Assembly: GCA_025642065.1 (NCBI GenBank)
Contig: JAODUP010000054.1
Coordinates: forward strand, 1,043,501 to 1,107,500
Source: Paralvinella palmiformis
Lineage: Eukaryota > Annelida > Polychaeta > Terebellida > Alvinellidae
Direction of reading: 5' to 3'
DNA length: 64,000 nucleotides
Shown: one piece after another, positions 47,105 to 57,954 of the stretch
How positions within the stretch are numbered: the first letter of the stretch is position 1
Layout: each line of letters opens with the position of its first letter
The notes under the pieces: generated by a model
Database searches by the model: none
What the model saw: the letters and a program-made list of their open reading frames with translations, nothing else
Told to the model about the DNA's origin: nothing
Program-made: the position numbers and the translations under genes

Positions 47105-48498
47105 ACTTACTAGCAGGCGCCATTCAAAGGCGCTCTACAAATAATATGTAATATAATAATACCCCAAATAATATGTCTGTAAAAACCCTGGAAGAGATTT
47201 AAAAGATAATTATTATTCAGCTGTGAAAGCAACCTTGAACAGGTGTGTTTTTAGAACGGATTTCTAATTTCAAAGAGACGACGCATTTCTAATATCTGCC
47301 GGCAACTTATTCCACAAAGTGGGGGCTGCAACACTAAACGCATAATCACCATATGACTTGAGCCGAGACACTGGCACCTGCAATAGTATCTGACTGGATG
47401 ACCTGAGTTTTAGCGATGACTTTTTAATGGACACCAGTCAACACAGGTATTCAGATGCGATGTCATTAATAGATTTATAAGTTATTAATAAAATCTTGAA
47501 ATGGATACGCTGTCTAACAGATAACCAATGTAGTTTTTGAAGAATTGGGATGATATGATCATATTTTCGAGTATTTGTCACTATGGGCGGTGCACCATTT
47601 TAAACTCACTGAAGGCGATTGATGTTATAATCAGATATGGCATGTAATAGACAGTTACAATAGTCTATACGAGATGTAACAAAGACATGGACTACAGTTT
47701 CAAGTGTTTTTTGTGTCAAGAATGTTTTAAAGCAGTGGATGTTTTTTAAGATGGTAACAGGCACCTCGGCATATTGATGTGACATGTTAATACATATTAG
47801 TACAGTGGTCAAACATAATCCTTAGATTTTTTAATGACCCTTTAGGGGTAATCAAAGATGCACCCATCTGTAATGGTGGTGTCTTTAGGTATTTAACAGA
47901 ATGTGGAGATGCTAAATTTATAATATTGGTTTTATTATCATTTAGTTTTAGAAGATTTAAATTCATCCATAGCCAAATATCAGCAATACAATGTTCTAAT
48001 GTATTCAAAGAAGAGGAAAGATTTAACTCATTGTCAGGATCTAGTGATATATACAGCTGTGTGTCATCAGCACACAAGTGATATTTAAACCTCATATCGG
48101 TGCTCAGTGATCCCAAGAGGATAATTATACATTGTGAAAACCAGAAGACCAAGAACTGAACCTGTGGTACACCAGATAACAAAAACTGAACATCAGATAA
48201 AATACCATGAACAGATAATCTCCGGGAGCGTTGTTCTAGATAGGATTGAAACCATTCAAGTACTTTACCTGACAGACCAAACATGTCCTTTAACCTAGAG
48301 AAAAGTGCATTATGGTCAACTCTATCAAAGGCAATAGACAGGTCCAGAAAAACAAGTATTACTGTCTTACCTTGATCAATTGACATCATAATATAATTTT
48401 TCACCCGAACAAAGGTAGTTTGAGTGCTGTGACCACTTTTATATGCGAACTGTAGTGATTCATTAAAGTTATTATTAATTAAATATTTGTTTAAATAT
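47105..48498 (-). pseudogene. LINE family A copy 3 (L2/CR1-like)
   Basis: 5'-truncated minus-strand copy. It has SLQFAYKSGHSTQTTF, LDLSIAFDRVDHNALFSRLK, a shifted GVPQ segment, CADDTQLYISLDPDNELN (catalytic Y replaced by C) and SRIDYCNCLLHAISDYNINR. Remains of YLCELV and LWNKLP and the family 3' UTR (CCATTCAAAGGCGC) follow. Stops and frameshifts are numerous. The 5' end joins MULE sequence at about 48498, so it probably inserted into a MULE. Confidence 0.9.
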
Positions 48499-48499
48499 T

Positions 48500-49080
48500 T
48501 GTCTGCTACATCCTGAATCAGTTCTTCGTAAGTGGCTCGTGTCTTCTACGGAAGGAGAGCGTATACAGTAGTGATAGCTGTGTCAGTGAAGGGTACCCGG
48601 ATGATATACAGTTGCCTGAAGACATTTAGTGTCATGGAGAAGTTAGCATCCATCCAGACGGTGTTGACAGAAGCAAGGGATCTCAGACCTTCTTTGCTCT
48701 CGAACACGAGTAGGCGGTCATTTATATTTGGGACACTATCGTAGATTAAGAATTGTTCTGGATTAGGACCAACTGTCTGCGTGAACTTGACTGGAGCACT
48801 CGGTACAAGTGGCGTCAGTTATTGGTTACGCATGGTACGCTTGCAGCCGTTGGCAGACGGTAGAAGGGTCCTTACATTATCGTCACCATGGCTCACCCCG
48901 TCAGCAAAGACCTTACCTAATTTATCCTGAGTTCTGGAAGCTTGATCTTTCATCTGGTTTCTGATTTTAGCCAGACCGATTTGTGCTTGATTCGCCTGAT
49001 GGTTCTGGAGTTGGCGTGGTTCTGGATGCTCTTTGCAAATTGGTCATCATAGAACCCCGACAACTATAACTTGATCGTTT
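48500..49080 (-). pseudogene. MULE transposase remnant 2
   Basis: The minus strand reads NQMKDQASRTQDKLGKVF and RTLLPSANGCKRTMRNQ, then a stop. LTPLVPSAPVKFTQTVGPNP, then LLVFESKEGLRSLASVNTVW with MDANFSMTLNVFRQLYIIRV and TAITTVYALLP follow. The WMDANF motif corresponds to WMDGTF with the first catalytic Asp of MULE transposases, and the LYxxxxVxG..xPxVYALLP strand follows as in the family. The rest of the domain is lost at the LINE A junction. Confidence 0.78.
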
Positions 49081-49639
49081 GAGACATTTCCATCACATCT
49101 TTGTTTTCCGAGTTGCATATTTTGTGTACACGAAAACCCTCTTAGCACATTTAACGCCAGCCTTATTACTGAGATTAAAATTTAAGAGTTATACGATATG
49201 CGATTCTAGAGAAAGCTGGAGAAGATACTGAAATTCACTTTAATCTGGGATATTTTATATGCTGCCGATGTGAATTCTCTCTTAATATTAAGTCACAGAT
49301 CTCTGCACATTAAGAAAACTGTGACCGTGAAAACTCTAATCATTAAGCACGACTTGTCCAGTTACAGACCTATGCAGAATGTGAAGCCATTGTCTTTAAT
49401 CTACCTTTAATTACCACTAAGCATAACGAGTCACAGACCCATGCACAAAATGAAGCCATTATCTTTCATCTACCTTTACCACATAAGACCTGGAAGTTTC
49501 TTACAATAAATAAAACATTTATTAATAAGTATTATATTCTGAACTGAATCAATTTTATTTGTGGCTTTTTAGAGGGGCTTTTCTCCCATGTTTTTCTGTT
49601 ACTGTTTTTCTCCCTAAATTCAATTACTCATTGACGAAC

Positions 49640-49652
49640 TATCTATCTATCC

Positions 49653-49740
<88 letters not shown>
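49640..49740. repeat. (CTAT)n-(TA)n-(CA)n compound microsatellite
   Basis: CTAT units (49640-49697), TA units, then CA units. Confidence 0.97.
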
Positions 49741-49776
49741 GAAAAGATTTAGGCTAATTACTCATTGACAAACCCC

Positions 49777-49796
49777 CCTCTCTCGCCCCCTCTCTC

Positions 49797-49854
<58 letters not shown>

Positions 49855-49925
49855 CGTGTGTGCGTGCGTGTGCGTGCGTGTGTGTGTGTGTGTGCGTGTG
49901 TGTATGTGCGAGGGGGCGCGGTGTG
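49777..49925. repeat. (CT)n-(TA)n-(GT)n compound microsatellite
   Basis: A CT-rich run, about 25 TA units and a GT/GCGT run. All ORFs across it are artefacts. Confidence 0.97.
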
Positions 49926-50109
49926 TGTTCACGCGCACGTTATTGTTTTTGATATCAGTAAAGTAAATCATATGTGAATGAAAGAAAGATTATGTATTTA
50001 TGAATCCATTTGCAAATTGATCGCGGATATATATTTTTTTAAAGTTGTAAACTTAACTAAACTTCAACGTTGATGACCATAATAATAAAATTCCCTTCTC
50101 ATCGAAGGC

Positions 50110-50640
50110 CATTACTCAAAGTACATCACATCCGTTCGTAAATCATCAATCAGTTAATGATTGAACAGTCGGATTTTAGGCGGATGTTCATGCGTTACAA
50201 CTGAGTGCGCATACACCGTTCACAGTACCAAGCCAACGGCGAGCACAATTACACATCATCGACATCTCGGAGTCAGTCGCCGCTTGACGTCATTTCCGTA
50301 TGGATGACGGCGTTGTCAGGTTAATGGAGAAGCCAACAGACAGTAACCTCAACTGTCGCTGGTTTAATTCTTCTGTTGACAGAACGGGATTGTTGTAACG
50401 CCCGAGCAATGATCGACATTGATCGCACGTGTCTGGAGCAGATGGATAAGAAAGCGAGGCAATTAACATCGTCTGCTCGGAGGATGATGGCTTCGACTGA
50501 CAATGGCAGCTACCAGTAAAGACGCCCGCCAGAAGATGGACAATGTTTATACTGTAATGGTGTGAGGAGAGAAAACGCGTAAAAGGAAATGATAAAACGG
50601 TGGCCTCCCGTTTGTAGTTTGTCATGTGACACCGAGAGGG
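50110..50640. promoter_or_regulatory. CpG-containing island, enhancer-like
   Basis: Balanced base composition with words such as AATCATCAATCAGTTAATGA (PBX/HOX-like), TTGACGTCATTTCC and GGCAATTAACATCG. The 129-aa minus-strand ORF (50290-50679) has no recognised domain and probably reflects the low stop density of GC-rich DNA. Confidence 0.35.
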
Positions 50641-50929
50641 AATCTTTCCGAAATATAAACCATTATGGTAAAACGACACAAAACTACATCCGGCTTGGAT
50701 TTACTCTTCCGTTCATTGGTGATGTTGCACCATTTCCAAGTTTCTACAAATGGGAGTATTGTTTACTTCATTCTATGAAAAGTTTTATATTACAGAGAGC
50801 TTTGAAGTATTGCATACAATACACGGTATAAGATTCTTACTAGTTGAGGAAGGCTTATTAAAAAAGAGTTTGTTGACACATCGTTTCTTGAATATGTCAG
50901 TATCTTCATGTTTTTTTCTTCAATTCAAC

Positions 50930-51092
<163 letters not shown>

Positions 51093-51679
51093 AGAGAGGC
51101 TCATCAACGAATAATTAGCCCAAATCTTTTCGTCTATCTGGAATGGAAAATCCTCTATGAAGAATTAAGCTGCCAGGAGCTAGTCATAACGTGCAATTTA
51201 TAAAGAATGTAGGCTTAAATTATCAACCTAAAAACGTGCACATCTGGAGAGATGAAGAATCTGTTGCTTGTGAGCTGTGTGTTTCATGCCTTATTACGTC
51301 TATGGAGGAATGTCGTTTTTATGTGTATAATTAGTTCATCCCGGAATTAAAATGGCTGCAGCGAGCAACTCCTAAAGTTGTAACAAGCCATACTAAGTAA
51401 TCTGAATTTTATATCGTATCTCGAGCGGTCATATAGAATTAAGCTCATTTAGTTGGCATATCCATATGTGGCACTTGTTGTATAGGATTTCCTTTGTTAA
51501 ATGCCAGGACTGGATATGTGTATATCCTATTCTAAATACAGTCTGATTTACACCTTTACTTAGTAGATTGTTTGTAACATTTAATAGAATCGAAGGACTT
51601 ACGACGAGTAGACCACAATGTTGATCAGATTTGTATACTTATCAATTATTTGACTCTCCAATATATATCGCAAAGCATA

Positions 51680-51964
51680 TTATGCTTGGTTTGAGACGTT
51701 TTCTGCCCATGAAGTCGGCGCGTTTACAGTTCTGTTTCTTTCTAAGAAAACTGTTATTCTAAGTTCGTGTATTTCATCAACAAGTTGTGTCGTTGTTAGA
51801 TTGCCGTTTAGGCGTTTGTTGTCGTTGTTGTTGAAATTTGGATTAGAGAACCCTGGATGTCGTCTATTGGGCACAGCCATATTAAATGGCTCGAGCATTA
51901 TAAGTATTCCTGACTCAAGAACAGAATTATAGTTTCGTATCTGGATCATTGGTATTGGACTCAT
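51680..51964 (-). CDS. Hypothetical ORF, 94 aa, doubtful
   Basis: Hydrophilic, Asn-rich middle (NPNFNNNDNKRLNGN) followed by a helix-prone QLVDEIHELRITVFLERN segment. It is not a microsatellite and not antisense to a known element. No domain was recognised, and no splice sites were checked convincingly. It could be a transposon piece. Confidence 0.25.
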   Translation of the reverse strand: MSPIPMIQIRNYNSVLESGILIMLEPFNMAVPNRRHPGFSNPNFNNNDNKRLNGNLTTTQLVDEIHELRITVFLERNRTVNAPTSWAENVSNQA

Positions 51965-52069
51965 GGCGTTTGGCAGATTTATATTAAAAAAACCTTTTTC
52001 ATATAATTTATATTAAAAGAATGTGGCAATTGAATTGTCCTTTCCAAGTCTAGTTATATTTAGTTTGTA

Positions 52070-52185
52070 CTATAGCAATATGCTTTACTATAGCAGTAGT
52101 CTGTACTATAGCAGTAGTCCGTACCCTAGCAGTAGCCTGTACTATAGTAGTAGTATGTACTATAGCAGTAATATGTACTATATCA
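52070..52185. repeat. 18-bp tandem repeat, about 6 copies
   Basis: The unit resembles TACTATAGCAGTAGTCTG, imperfect. Confidence 0.9.
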
Positions 52186-52303
52186 TTCAAGACTAGATTT
52201 AGTCGGCTTGTCATAAATAACATATAAACTCGTTATTATAGCAATATTGTTTGTATATCAGAGACTGGGTTTGGGCTGAAAAAACTTTAATATACAATTT
52301 TCA

Positions 52304-52306
52304 TAC

Positions 52307-52350
<44 letters not shown>
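52304..52350. repeat. (CT)n microsatellite
   Basis: About 22 CT units with one CC interruption. Confidence 0.95.
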
Positions 52351-52804
52351 AAACTCCACCCCCCATATCTTTCCCCTCTCTCACCTCTCCCGGAGACATC
52401 GCAATTACCTGCCGAACAGCCAATTCTCTAATAGCAATTAATCTATTGATTTTAATGTCGACCCAAGAAAGCTGCCCCTTGATCATTAAAGAGAGTGACA
52501 GTTGATAGTTATAACTTGTAAAATACTGTTTTGATTAAAGTTAAAACAGATAAAATATATCATTAAACAAAGCTGGTTAAGTAGTTATTTTAGTCATTCT
52601 CAAAGCCACTCTATTATAATTGGAAATGCTAATTCAGACATGTTGATAATACACTTTTTGAAATGTTATTATTGTTTTATATGTAATTGTAACGGCTCTA
52701 CTTCTTTGAATGATATGTTTTAGTTTTGGAATAAATTTTAATCTTTGAATATACAGATACAGGTGTGCACATATGGAAACTTTCAACTACTGATTTCGGA
52801 TTAC

Positions 52805-52822
52805 CCCCCCCCACACACACAC

Positions 52823-52863
<41 letters not shown>
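52805..52863. repeat. Poly-C, (CA)n and (TA)n compound microsatellite
   Basis: A C run, about 8 CA units, then about 17 TA units. Confidence 0.95.
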
Positions 52864-52867
<4 letters not shown>

Positions 52868-52979
52868 GGTGAGAGAGAATATATAGGTATGGAAGCCTGG
52901 GTGAGCAAGTGAGTGAATGAATGAGCGAGTAGGTAAGCGAGTGAGAGTACTAGACTAGATCAGCAGAAATATTTAATGT

Positions 52980-53565
52980 TGACGTAAGATTTACTCACCA
53001 ACCGTAATGGAGTCTCTACATTAGGACTCCGTGATCCATGCTCATCAATAACTTCATAGTTTATCGTGGGACCGTGTGAAACACCTTAAAGATGACACCT
53101 TATGGCGCCATTCTTATGCATAATATATGAGTTAGGCAAAATCACGGCTCAGAACCGTAATTCAATCCATTAGACCAGTTGTTTCGCGGATAATCTAATC
53201 TGCCCCCAGTAGACCTGCCACCCCCACCCCCCGCTGTAAGGCGACGAGCATCGTTAACGACGCCATCTCGGTGCATTCTAATTACAACTCCGAGCTGAGA
53301 AATTAGATATTTAGGTGTCGACGTTTGCCCGTAAAGTCGGTGGACAGAGGTTATACGGTTGGTACGCATTTCGTCAGGATTAGCATCTAAATTAGTGTAA
53401 TTTCGACTTCACCTCGCCCGTGGCACGCGCTTAATCGAGATCCTTGCTAATGCAAAGCCAATTAAGATGAAGCACAAACCGAACGGAATGACTTCCATGA
53501 GATTATTCAGGAACGTGTAGGGCGGATACCCGGTTGTGTAACGAGATCTGAATGGAATGATGGGA
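52980..53565. promoter_or_regulatory. Enhancer-like non-coding island
   Basis: Non-repetitive, CpG-containing and without a credible ORF. It includes GCTAATGCAAAGCCAATTAA near 53445 (octamer-like ATGCAAAG next to a homeodomain-type CAATTAA), TCTAATTACAACTCC near 53276 and AGCATCTAAATTAGTG. The look resembles conserved developmental enhancers; conservation was not tested. Confidence 0.35.
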
Positions 53566-53949
53566 TTTCTATAGAAAGAAGGAGTCGGTATTTTTCTAGC
53601 GTAGACGCCTGGCCTATAGTAGAGTCTATATTAATGGGTATATTTATTTTGTTTGTTTTATATGTAGATTAGGTATTGTTTTTAACAAGCGCTAGGCATG
53701 CTAAACACTGTAACTGCTGACTTGGAAAGTAAACGATAGCAAGAAGCCCAATTTTCAGATATCTTAATACCAATGACGCCACAACAGGTATATTAGGGTC
53801 TATACTTTTACTTCGTGTTTGTGAGATCTGTTTAATTTAAAGGACGGGTCAGATCTAAGGTGAATTTATTTGTAAGTTAATATTACAGGTAAAAACAAAA
53901 CTTATAGATAATAAAAGTAGTTATTCCCCGCCCCTTAATTGGTTTCAAA

Positions 53950-54240
53950 AGCAGTGACGTAACCCGGCTTTTGACGTATACCGGATGTAATGTCTCAAAG
54001 ATGCCTTAAAATGACTTTAAATTGCCGTTCGAAGTAAATATTTTATTGTAAAAAGTAATACTTTTTTACAGTTTTTATTGTATTTTACATTTTTTAGCTT
54101 CCTTTAACTTTTATTATTAAGTTATTTCTTTTACGTCCTTTTATTATGACGTAGGTTATAATAGCTGAGTGACGTAACGTCGGACGTAATGACGTTCGTT
54201 GAACTGAAATTTATTCTAGAAAAGTCGAATTTGACGTAAG
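53950..54240. promoter_or_regulatory. Cluster of six TGACGT motifs
   Basis: TGACGT at 53955, 53972, 54148, 54170, 54190 and 54232, all in the same orientation, mostly followed by A. These are CRE half-site-like words. They may be binding sites or remains of a repeat. Confidence 0.35.
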
Positions 54241-54305
54241 CCGTAAGTTATGGATTGTTTCTGTTTGTGATAATTATATCTCTGACTGTTAGACACGCTT
54301 TATGG

Positions 54306-54484
54306 TGATGATTGATTGATGATTGATGTTTTACGGCCACTTTTGTGCACAAGGTAGGCTAAATGGGCCGAGCGACCTCCGAAGGTAATGCAGCGAAGTT
54401 AAAGACGAAACAACCTTCAGATTCGAACACGGGTGGTAGTGATGTGTGGTCCAACATGATACCGCTAGACCACGGAGGCGCATC
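54306..54484 (-). mobile_element. tRNA-derived SINE (family 2), copy 4, with target duplication
   Basis: Flanked by AGACACGCTTTATGG (54291-54305) and AGACACGTTTTATGG (54485-54499), a 15-bp duplication with one mismatch. The head GCGCCTCCGTGGTCTAGCGG, the body and the ATC tail are present; a short deletion lies near the B box. Confidence 0.92.
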
Positions 54485-54739
54485 AGACACGTTTTATGGA
54501 TGACACGGCTGTTGATAATTTTAGGATTCACTGTTAAACAGAACTGTTTTCGGTAGTAAATCAGACGAGTTGGGAAAAGAGACGGAATCAAACAGCGAGA
54601 TCGTGAAAAGTTAGTTTTTTGGGTAATCTCAGCACAAAAAACCCTCACATCCATGAATGTTGCATCACGGCTGATCATTTATTCTTAATATTTACAAAGT
54701 TTTTCTTCTTCTGTCAGATGAAGCTTTATCGCTCAACGA

Positions 54740-55335
54740 TGGCTCGTCACCTGAGACACGACTATGTATAAAACCTTGGTCCAATCAGTGACTAGAAATC
54801 CTTATCACGTGACAGCGTACGATCCGTCTTCATGCTTTAAATGATCAAGAATGGTGAGGATTCCCTGCTGTCGGTGTCTATCTCTCATTACAAAGGACCA
54901 CTCTCTGGTGACATGTCGGGGGTTTATTCCTGACCTGGTCCACGACGAGCACCGAATTGCTGCTTCAGTCTTTTTCATGTCCCTTGACTAGCGTTTAATC
55001 GAAACCTCGGATTCGCCATGAGATATAAACGACACTAGGACGGAGAATATTCGAATTTGTCGTGGATTAGCGTCCTGCGCGCGGTTATTGCATCCTATTG
55101 CGGCCATTGTGCTTCCGGTCGAGGCGGTTTTGAATTCGGTATGACCCTTGACCTACTGACGTGTGACGATCGATCATTCGGTGTCGGTGCTTAATTGGGT
55201 GCCGTGCCGGAAATAAAAGCGCTGCCGTGAAGCGTCAGTAATGCATGACGTCGTCAGAAAAACGGGCCATCAAAGGAAGGCTAATCGTGTCATAAAATAT
55301 GTAAAAAGGCAACTTTTAGCAGCGAATTATTGGTC
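54740..55335. promoter_or_regulatory. CpG-containing regulatory-like island
   Basis: No coding frame. Motifs include TCACGTGA (54805-54812), ATTACAAAGG (SOX/TCF-like, near 54888), CCTGACCTGGTCC and TATGACCCTTGACCT near 55140 (nuclear-receptor half sites) and GCATGACGTCGTCAG near 55243. Confidence 0.35.
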
Positions 55336-55639
55336 AGAAATCTTGGCGGGAAGGAAAGCAGACGAATCATCTCAAACAAAGCTCGAAGCAATAAATGATA
55401 TCTGATAAGACAGAATATTAATATTTTATCGACATCAGAAGTATGTAGGTAGTAACAATCATTAATGAATGATAATGATTTGATTAGTTTTATTACGAAT
55501 TTATTTCTTAACTGATTTCTAACTGATTTCTAGTTGAATTCAGAGTTAAAATTAGGCCGTAGTCGACATATATCTCCCGTTATTACGTGTGAATCGATGC
55601 CAATAGAATTTCAGTTGTGTATAAATTTACAGAATTCCG

Positions 55640-55905
55640 ACTAATTCAATGTAAGACGCGTGCCAGCCGCCATAACTTTGTCCGTTGCGGATCACTTCGA
55701 TGTCCGGTTTCCCTCAAATAATCAGCGTGAAACATGACACTTTTCTAGTCGTTGCAGCAGCCGGACGCATCGGCGGTAATTACGGCTTTCCTCACTCCGT
55801 CCGGGCTCGCTTCCGGTATCGGGCGAGATCTCGCGAGATTTCGCTCGTAGCGAGGGACGGCGAGCGCCTGTAATCAGCGGACCACGTGACCAGAATGTCT
55901 GATGA
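55640..55905. promoter_or_regulatory. CpG-dense patch with a TCTCGCGAGA palindrome
   Basis: TCTCGCGAGA lies at 55829-55838 in the middle of CpG-rich sequence, with CACGTG at 55883-55888 and a CTTCCGG at about 55810. In vertebrates this palindrome is a known promoter element. Its role here is unproven. The 62-aa ORF across it has no features. Confidence 0.4.
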
Positions 55906-56255
55906 GACCGGGTGTTGTGTGTCTAATAACGATGTCTAACGCCTAACTACTTCAACCAAAAAGCTGTCATTGGCGAGAGCTGTCTACATTCTCCAAAACT
56001 ACAATAAATTAGATACAATGGACATTATAAGGAGTCCAACGTAAAGGTACCAGTCTCATAACAACTAAATGTCAATAAATCACCAGAAGTAGACACCATA
56101 CAAGTAACATAACTGACATACGGTCTATCGTCAACATTAACGAGAGAACCACGTGATCGGAATTGACCAATCGGTGACGACGCTACTGATACAGGGGGTG
56201 CATGTGATGAAATTAATGGCAATTTATTGGCAGAATGAAAGGTCACACTCGCTTC

Positions 56256-56336
56256 TTGCGGAGGCCGACCGGGATTTGAACCCCGGTGTTAGAGGTCCGT
56301 GGCTAAACACGCTGCCATTTCGGTAACGGAGACGCA
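56256..56336 (-). mobile_element. tRNA-like sequence, SINE head or tRNA pseudogene
   Basis: GGGGTTCAAATCCCGG forms a good T arm and CCTCTAA resembles an Arg(TCT)-type anticodon loop. The acceptor stem does not pair and the anticodon stem is poor, so it is not a functional tRNA. Confidence 0.4.
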
Positions 56337-56799
56337 TCTCTTACAAATCGAAGGTGCACGAGGGCAGATCTAATAAAGGATAAGTTTTTTATGTACTGTT
56401 GCCGAGATTTAATATCTCACTTCAGCGATTGTCTGACAATTTGTGTAATCAGTACTGTTCACTCTATTATACAATGGAACACGTCGGCATGGATAATTAA
56501 TATTAAATATCTATGGGATGGCTATCCGTAATAGTATATAATGCTAACTGTAGCTTTGGGATATTTTGAAGTAATCGGATGTACCCAGTACTCATGATAG
56601 GAGGTTTTCAGTACTTTTAATTGAACACATTCATGAAGTAATCATACTTTCCGAGTACAATCTGAGTACTTTCACCTTAAACAAAATATTGTTTTCAATT
56701 TTGTTTCAATTTGTCTTCATAGCCATTTTGTTTCCAAAATGAATTTAAAATTAAGTTAATTGAAATTAGTCAATTATCATTTGAAACCAGAATCCCTGT

Positions 56800-57495
56800 A
56801 GATTTGATCATAAACTGCCTTCAGGACTTGTGTGTGATATTCTAAAGCTAATTCGGTTTGTCACTGATATGGTGCAGGGAGAAGAATCAGTAACGGCCAG
56901 CCTGGTGATTCCCTGTGTCCGTGGGCTCACATGGAAATTATGTGATATATCGTCATAATTTAACAACAAACTTATACAAACATCACAGAAATCTTTGGTA
57001 AGGCGGCTTTCCGCTTGAGAAGATCGTGATGTATATGCTATGGTTTCAACACTTGATTCTCTCTTGAAATTGTGCAGCAGTGAAGATGAACGTTCCAAAA
57101 CCAGGGATCTTCTGCTGAAAAAAGCAAAATCAGCCACACCGACTCCACCCACACCAGCGTCAGAGTTGACCCCCCCCCTACCGAACCAAAAACGCCAGAG
57201 AGTTGATGACCTCCTTGATTTGATGTCGGATGATAACAACAATGATCCGACCAGTACAATAACAGCTGCTCTTACTGAGATGAATGTAGTGATCCACTTC
57301 AATACTGGAATGACCAAAATTAAACCTCCCTTTGTTGACAAACATTGCAACTGATTATCTCAGGGTCCCTGTCTCGTCTGCCCCTGTAGAGAGATTATTC
57401 AGTGTTGAGGACAGAGTATTCAATCCTGATGGGTGCCTGCTAGCAGATCTAAAATTTGAAAGCTTATTGTTCATCAGATGCAAGAGTACTTGAAT
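56800..57495 (+). pseudogene. hAT transposase remnant (ZBED-like)
   Basis: The plus strand reads CDILKLIRFVTDMVQGEESV and TASLVIPCVRGLTWKLCD; then KLIQTSQKSLVRRLS; a 104-aa ORF from 57040 with SKTRDLLLKKAKSAT and KRQRVDDLLDLMSD. After a frameshift ATDYLRVPVSSAPVERLFSV and FNPDGCLLADLKFESLLFI follow. The last block is the hAT C-terminal dimerisation motif. Flanks repeat TACTTGTACTCGAGTACTTT-like words that belong to the element. Stops and shifts show decay. The 180-aa ORF on the opposite strand is its shadow. Confidence 0.85.
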
Positions 57496-57589
57496 TTACT
57501 TTATACATTCAATGACTTTTGGGAGAAGTGGTCCCCCCATTCACATTACATAGTGGTTATGTTTGAGGAGATATAATAAAATAATTTAC

Positions 57590-57732
57590 TCGTACTTGTA
57601 CTCAAGTCATTTGAAATGTATTCATACTTGTACTTCAGTACTTTGACAAAATAAGTACTCTTTCTAGTACTTGTGCTCATAAAAATATGTGCTCGTACTT
57701 GTACTCGAGTACTTTCCCATGTACTCGTCCCC
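57590..57732. repeat. GTACTCGAGTACTT-rich 3' end of the hAT element
   Basis: Multiple imperfect copies of ACTTGTACTCxAGTACTTT. Weaker copies occur upstream of the transposase at 56585-56690, consistent with subterminal repeats. Confidence 0.65.
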
Positions 57733-57745
57733 AACCATGCTGACA

Positions 57746-57938
57746 CAGGGCGCCTCCGTGGTCTGCCGGTATCGTGTTGGACCACAGATCACTACAACCC
57801 GTGTTCGAATTTTGGCGTGGACACACCTGAAGGTTGTTTCATCTTTGACTTCGCTTCATTACATTTGGAGGTCGCTCGGCCCAATTAGCCTACCATGTGC
57901 ACAAATGTGGCCGTAAAACACCAATCATCATCATCACT
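57746..57938 (+). mobile_element. tRNA-derived SINE (family 2), copy 5, with target duplication
   Basis: Flanked by identical 13-bp duplications AACCATGCTGACA (57733-57745 and 57939-57951). Head GCGCCTCCGTGGTCTGCCGG, B-box-like CCGTGTTCGAATTTTGG, body GGTCGCTCGGCCCAATTAGC and an ATCATCATC tail. It inserted at the end of the hAT element. Confidence 0.95.
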
Positions 57939-57954
57939 AACCATGCTGACAAAG

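Noticed and set aside
50290..50679. 129-aa minus-strand ORF as a gene
   Set aside because: No recognisable domain; composition explains the open frame. Kept only as part of a regulatory-like island.
56256..56336. Functional tRNA-Arg gene
   Set aside because: The acceptor stem does not pair and the base before the anticodon is wrong, so it is listed as a tRNA-like remnant.
56808..57350. 180-aa minus-strand ORF as a gene
   Set aside because: It is antisense to hAT transposase sequence that is recognisable on the plus strand, and the protein itself shows no domain.
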